From NCBI GenBank assembly GCA_902806305.1, contig CADCWC010000211.1, positions 1 to 6,967 of the forward strand: DNA of 6,967 bases, given 5' to 3'. Within the stretch, counting starts at the first letter, position 1. The number at the start of each line of letters is the position of its first letter. Under the pieces are notes generated by a model. The model ran no database searches. It was not told the origin of the DNA and saw only the letters and a program-made list of their open reading frames with translations. Shown here piece by piece: positions 4,623 through 6,967 of this stretch. The stretch comes from an uncultured Thermoleophilia bacterium. Lineage in GTDB: Bacteria; Actinomycetota; Thermoleophilia; Gaiellales; F1-60-MAGs149. A program made the position numbers and the translations under genes.

Positions 4623-6767
4623 GTGAGCGAGGGGGAGCGGCCCGGCTCCGAGGGGGACCTGCCCCTCCGCGACCTGGCCGCGGCGTACGGCGTCGCGACG
4701 GAGTTCGCCGACTGGCAGGGCCGCGCCGCGCCGGTCGCGGCAGCCACGGTCGTGGCCGTGCTGGCGGCGCTCGGCGTCGACGCTCCTACGCCCGCCGCCG
4801 TCCGCCGCGCGCTCGACGAGCACGGGCGCGCCACGTGGAGCCGGATGCTGCCGCCGTGCGTCGTCACGCGGCAGGACCGGACCCGCTCCGTCGACGTGCA
4901 CGTCCGGCACGGGGACCCGGTCGAGGTGTGGATCGAGCTCGAGGACGGCGGGATCGGGCCGGGGCTCGGCCAGCTGGAGAACTGGACTCCGCCGCGCGAC
5001 ATCGACGGTCGGCTCGTCGGCCAGGCGTCGTTCGAGGTGCCCGGCGACCTGCCGCTCGGCTACCACACCCTGCGCGCCCGCTCCCCGCATGAGGAGGCCT
5101 CGACGACCCTGATCGTCACCCCCGGTCGCCTTCGTCCGCCCGAGCGACTGGGCGCGCGGCGGGCGTGGGGGTTCGCCGCGCAGCTCTACAGCGTCCGCTC
5201 CCGCGGGTCGTGGGGTGTCGGCGACCTCGCCGACCTCGCGGACCTGGCCGTCTGGTCGGCGGCCGAGGCGGGCGCCGGCTTCGTGCTCGTCAATCCGCTC
5301 CACGCGGCCGCGCCGGTCGTCCCGCTCGACCCCTCGCCCTACCTGCCGTCGACACGTCGGTACGGCAACCCGATCTACCTGCGCGTGGAGGCGATCCCGG
5401 AGTTCGTCGACCTCGACGACGCCGCCCGGGCGCGGGTGCTCACCCTCCGCCGACAGGTCCACGAGCAGCTCGACGGCGCGGACCGGATCGACCGGGACAC
5501 GGCCTGGACGGCGAAGTGCGCCGCCCTGCGGCTCGTGTCCGAGGTTCCCCGCCGCGCGGGGCGGGAGATCGCCTACGCGGCGTACCGCCGTCGCGAGGGG
5601 CCGGGGCTCGAGGACCACGCGACCTGGTGCGCGCTCGCGGAGCTGCACGGTGCCGAATGGCGGTGCTGGCCAGAGGCGCTCCGCGACCCGCGCTCGCCCG
5701 TGACGCTCGCGTTCCGGGCGGAGCACGCGGAGGCCGTCGACTTCCATCGCTGGATGCAGTGGGTGCTGGACGAGCAGCTGGCCGGGGCGCAGGCCGCCGC
5801 GCGGCGGGCGGGCATGGCACTCGGCGTCGTGCACGACCTGGCGGTCGGCGTGAGCGCGGACGGTTCCGACGCCTGGAGTCTGCCGGACGTCTTCGCGTCC
5901 GGCATCACCGTCGGGGCGCCGCCCGACGCCTTCAACCAGCACGGGCAGGACTGGACGCAACCGCCCTGGCGGCCCGACCGCCTGGCGGCGCAGGCCTACG
6001 CGCCGTTCCGCGACGTCGTGGCGGCGGTGCTCCGGCACGGGGGCGGCGTGCGCGTCGACCACATCATGGGGCTGTTCCGGCTCTGGTGGATCCCGGTCGG
6101 CGGGCTCCCGACCGACGGCACGTACGTCCGGTACGACCACGAGGCGCTCGTCGGCATCCTCGCACTCGAGGCGCACCGCGCCGGCGCGCTCGTGGTGGGG
6201 GAGGACCTGGGCGTCGTCGAGCCGTGGGTCCGCACGTACCTGGCCGAGCGCGGCATCCTCGGCACGTCGATCCTGTGGTTCGAGCGTGACGTCGACGGCG
6301 CCCCGCTGCCGCCGGAGCGCTGGCGGGAGGACTGCCTCGCCTCCGTCACGACGCACGACCTGCCGCCGACCGCGGGCTATCTGGCCGGAGACCACGTGCG
6401 CCTGCGCGAGACGCTCGGCCTGCTGACCCGTCCCATCGCCGAAGAGCTGGCCGCCGACGCCCGCGAGCGACGGGCGTGGCTCGACGAGCTGCGGCGCCGC
6501 GGCGCCCTGTCGCCCGACGGCCCGTCCGACGAGGAGGCGACCGTCGCGGCGCTCCACCGGTTCCTCACCTGGACGCCGGCCCGCCTGGTCGCCGTGGCGT
6601 TGACGGACGCCGTCGGCGACCGCCGGACGCAGAACCAGCCCGGCACGCGTGACGAATACCCGAACTGGCGGGTGCCGCTGAGCGGGCCGGACGGCGTGCC
6701 GCTCCTGCTCGAGGACGTCTTCGCCGACCGTCGCGCGGCCGCGCTCGCGGCCGTGGTGCGCCCGTAG
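4623..6767 (+). CDS. malQ: 4-alpha-glucanotransferase (amylomaltase, GH77)
   Basis: Transfers alpha-1,4-glucan segments between maltodextrins, releasing glucose; cytoplasmic, in maltodextrin/glycogen metabolism. 714 residues, the usual size of the long actinobacterial/enterobacterial MalQ form with an N-terminal extension (about 1-165) before the GH77 barrel. The N-terminus (LAAAYGVATEFADWQGR, then VVAVLAALGVD) matches that form and supports the GTG at 4623 although no Shine-Dalgarno sequence is visible. Family motifs: QLYSVRSRGSWGVGDL, FVLVNPLHA, SPYLPSTRRYGNPIY and GAPPDAFNQHGQDW. Catalytic residues: nucleophile D479 in RVDH, acid/base E527 in VVGEDLG, and transition-state D579 in THDLPP. 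The C-terminus DAVGDRRTQNQPGTRDEYPNWR is intact, so the enzyme should be active. No other maltose or glycogen gene is in the window. It probably shares a transcript with the SEC-C gene upstream and converges on the cupin-like gene downstream. Confidence 0.96.
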   Translation: MSEGERPGSEGDLPLRDLAAAYGVATEFADWQGRAAPVAAATVVAVLAALGVDAPTPAAVRRALDEHGRATWSRMLPPCVVTRQDRTRSVDVHVRHGDPVEVWIELEDGGIGPGLGQLENWTPPRDIDGRLVGQASFEVPGDLPLGYHTLRARSPHEEASTTLIVTPGRLRPPERLGARRAWGFAAQLYSVRSRGSWGVGDLADLADLAVWSAAEAGAGFVLVNPLHAAAPVVPLDPSPYLPSTRRYGNPIYLRVEAIPEFVDLDDAARARVLTLRRQVHEQLDGADRIDRDTAWTAKCAALRLVSEVPRRAGREIAYAAYRRREGPGLEDHATWCALAELHGAEWRCWPEALRDPRSPVTLAFRAEHAEAVDFHRWMQWVLDEQLAGAQAAARRAGMALGVVHDLAVGVSADGSDAWSLPDVFASGITVGAPPDAFNQHGQDWTQPPWRPDRLAAQAYAPFRDVVAAVLRHGGGVRVDHIMGLFRLWWIPVGGLPTDGTYVRYDHEALVGILALEAHRAGALVVGEDLGVVEPWVRTYLAERGILGTSILWFERDVDGAPLPPERWREDCLASVTTHDLPPTAGYLAGDHVRLRETLGLLTRPIAEELAADARERRAWLDELRRRGALSPDGPSDEEATVAALHRFLTWTPARLVAVALTDAVGDRRTQNQPGTRDEYPNWRVPLSGPDGVPLLLEDVFADRRAAALAAVVRP

Positions 6768-6776
6768 CTCGAGGAC

Positions 6777-6810
6777 GGACGGGAGCGGTCCTCCTCAGCG
6801 CTCCCCGTCC
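6777..6810. terminator. Hairpin across the convergent malQ / cupin gene ends
   Basis: GGACGGGAGC (6777-6786) pairs with GCTCCCCGTCC (6800-6810) as ten base pairs with one bulged C and a 13-nt loop. An overlapping smaller stem, GAGGAC (6771-6776) with GTCCTC (6788-6793), could compete. The larger hairpin begins 9 nt after the malQ stop, and the minus-strand stop codon (6797-6795) is in its loop, so its right arm is the last codons of the opposite gene. A bidirectional terminator is plausible from position; there is no T-run on either side. Confidence 0.4.
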
Positions 6811-6967
6811 CAGTAGTCGACGGCGCTCTCGCGTCGCACGATCACGTCATCCTCATTGTGGGCGCCGCCGAACACGGCGATCTTGCCGCTGTCGGGGTAG
6901 ACGACGACGGCCGGGTCGATCTTCGTGGAGAGCATGAGCACGCGAACGGGCTCCTCGCCGCGATTCG
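6795..6967 (-). CDS. Probable cupin-domain protein, C-terminal fragment
   Basis: Minus-strand reading frame open from the window end to the TGA at 6797-6795, giving 57 codons, 56 of them residues of the C-terminus. The visible sequence begins NRAEEPVRVLMLSTK, continues with PAVVVYPDSGKIAVFGG and ends in RRESAVDYWDGER. This layout recalls the tail of small single-domain cupins: a final beta strand after an NxGxEP-type turn, then a conserved YPDSGK stretch and a VDYWDGE end. Those proteins are often annotated only as cupin domain-containing and have no fixed function. The metal-binding part would lie beyond position 6967. The frame is coding-like and ends in a convergent arrangement with malQ. 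The family assignment is from memory of the motif and is moderate. Confidence 0.62.
   Translation of the reverse strand, partial: NRGEEPVRVLMLSTKIDPAVVVYPDSGKIAVFGGAHNEDDVIVRRESAVDYWDGER

Noticed and set aside
2573..5002. 809-codon minus-strand open frame opposite the peptidase, SDR, SEC-C and malQ genes
   Set aside because: It lies antisense to four well-supported genes, the translation is Arg/Gly/Asp-rich repeat-like, and open antisense frames are expected at this GC content.
5223..5249. Three tandem 9-nt units encoding Asp-Leu-Ala within malQ
   Set aside because: The GDL-xDLA segment is a normal conserved GH77 motif; the repeat is codon bias on a repetitive peptide rather than an expansion of note.
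4572..6557. 661-codon minus-strand open frame opposite malQ
   Set aside because: It is the complement of a complete GH77 enzyme with all catalytic residues; the antisense product has no recognisable domain.

Overview
The window is visibly very GC-rich, with G or C at most third codon positions. It uses GTG starts freely and shows TAnnnT-type -10 boxes placed directly in front of GTG codons (leaderless style). These traits and the character of the proteins point to a chromosome of a high-GC actinomycete-type bacterium (Actinomycetota, possibly a soil lineage); the exact lineage cannot be fixed from the window. There are no mobile elements, CRISPR arrays, RNA genes or phage genes. It reads as a compact housekeeping/metabolic segment of seven protein genes, two of them cut by the window edges.

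Left part, minus strand (1-2307): a secreted glycerophosphodiester phosphodiesterase (2307 to 1222) is followed by a glutathione-independent formaldehyde dehydrogenase, fdhA-type (1106 leftward, last ~40 residues outside the window). A 115-bp gap between them holds a credible promoter and a strong Shine-Dalgarno sequence for fdhA, so fdhA is probably transcribed on its own, perhaps with some read-through.

Middle part, plus strand (2369-4009): a 61-bp divergent intergenic region separates the phosphodiesterase from a membrane-anchored metallopeptidase resembling penicillin-insensitive murein endopeptidase (M74/MepA). The peptidase stop codon abuts the GTG of a classical short-chain dehydrogenase (TGAGTG), giving a translationally coupled two-gene unit. 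A 90-bp gap with a hairpin and a leaderless -10 box follows.

Right part: a 164-residue protein ending in a SEC-C zinc motif (4100-4594) and a full-length 4-alpha-glucanotransferase MalQ (4623-6767) sit 28 bp apart and are probably co-transcribed. malQ converges on the tail of a cupin-like gene on the minus strand (6795 to the window end), with a bulged 10-bp hairpin spanning the junction.

The genes do not form one pathway: C1 detoxification, phosphodiester scavenging, cell-wall remodelling, redox metabolism and alpha-glucan metabolism are simply adjacent. I found no convincing undescribed multi-gene system. The points most worth a second look are the two leaderless GTG genes, the stalked M74-type peptidase coupled to an SDR, the uncharacterised SEC-C protein ahead of malQ, and the presence of a glutathione-independent formaldehyde enzyme.
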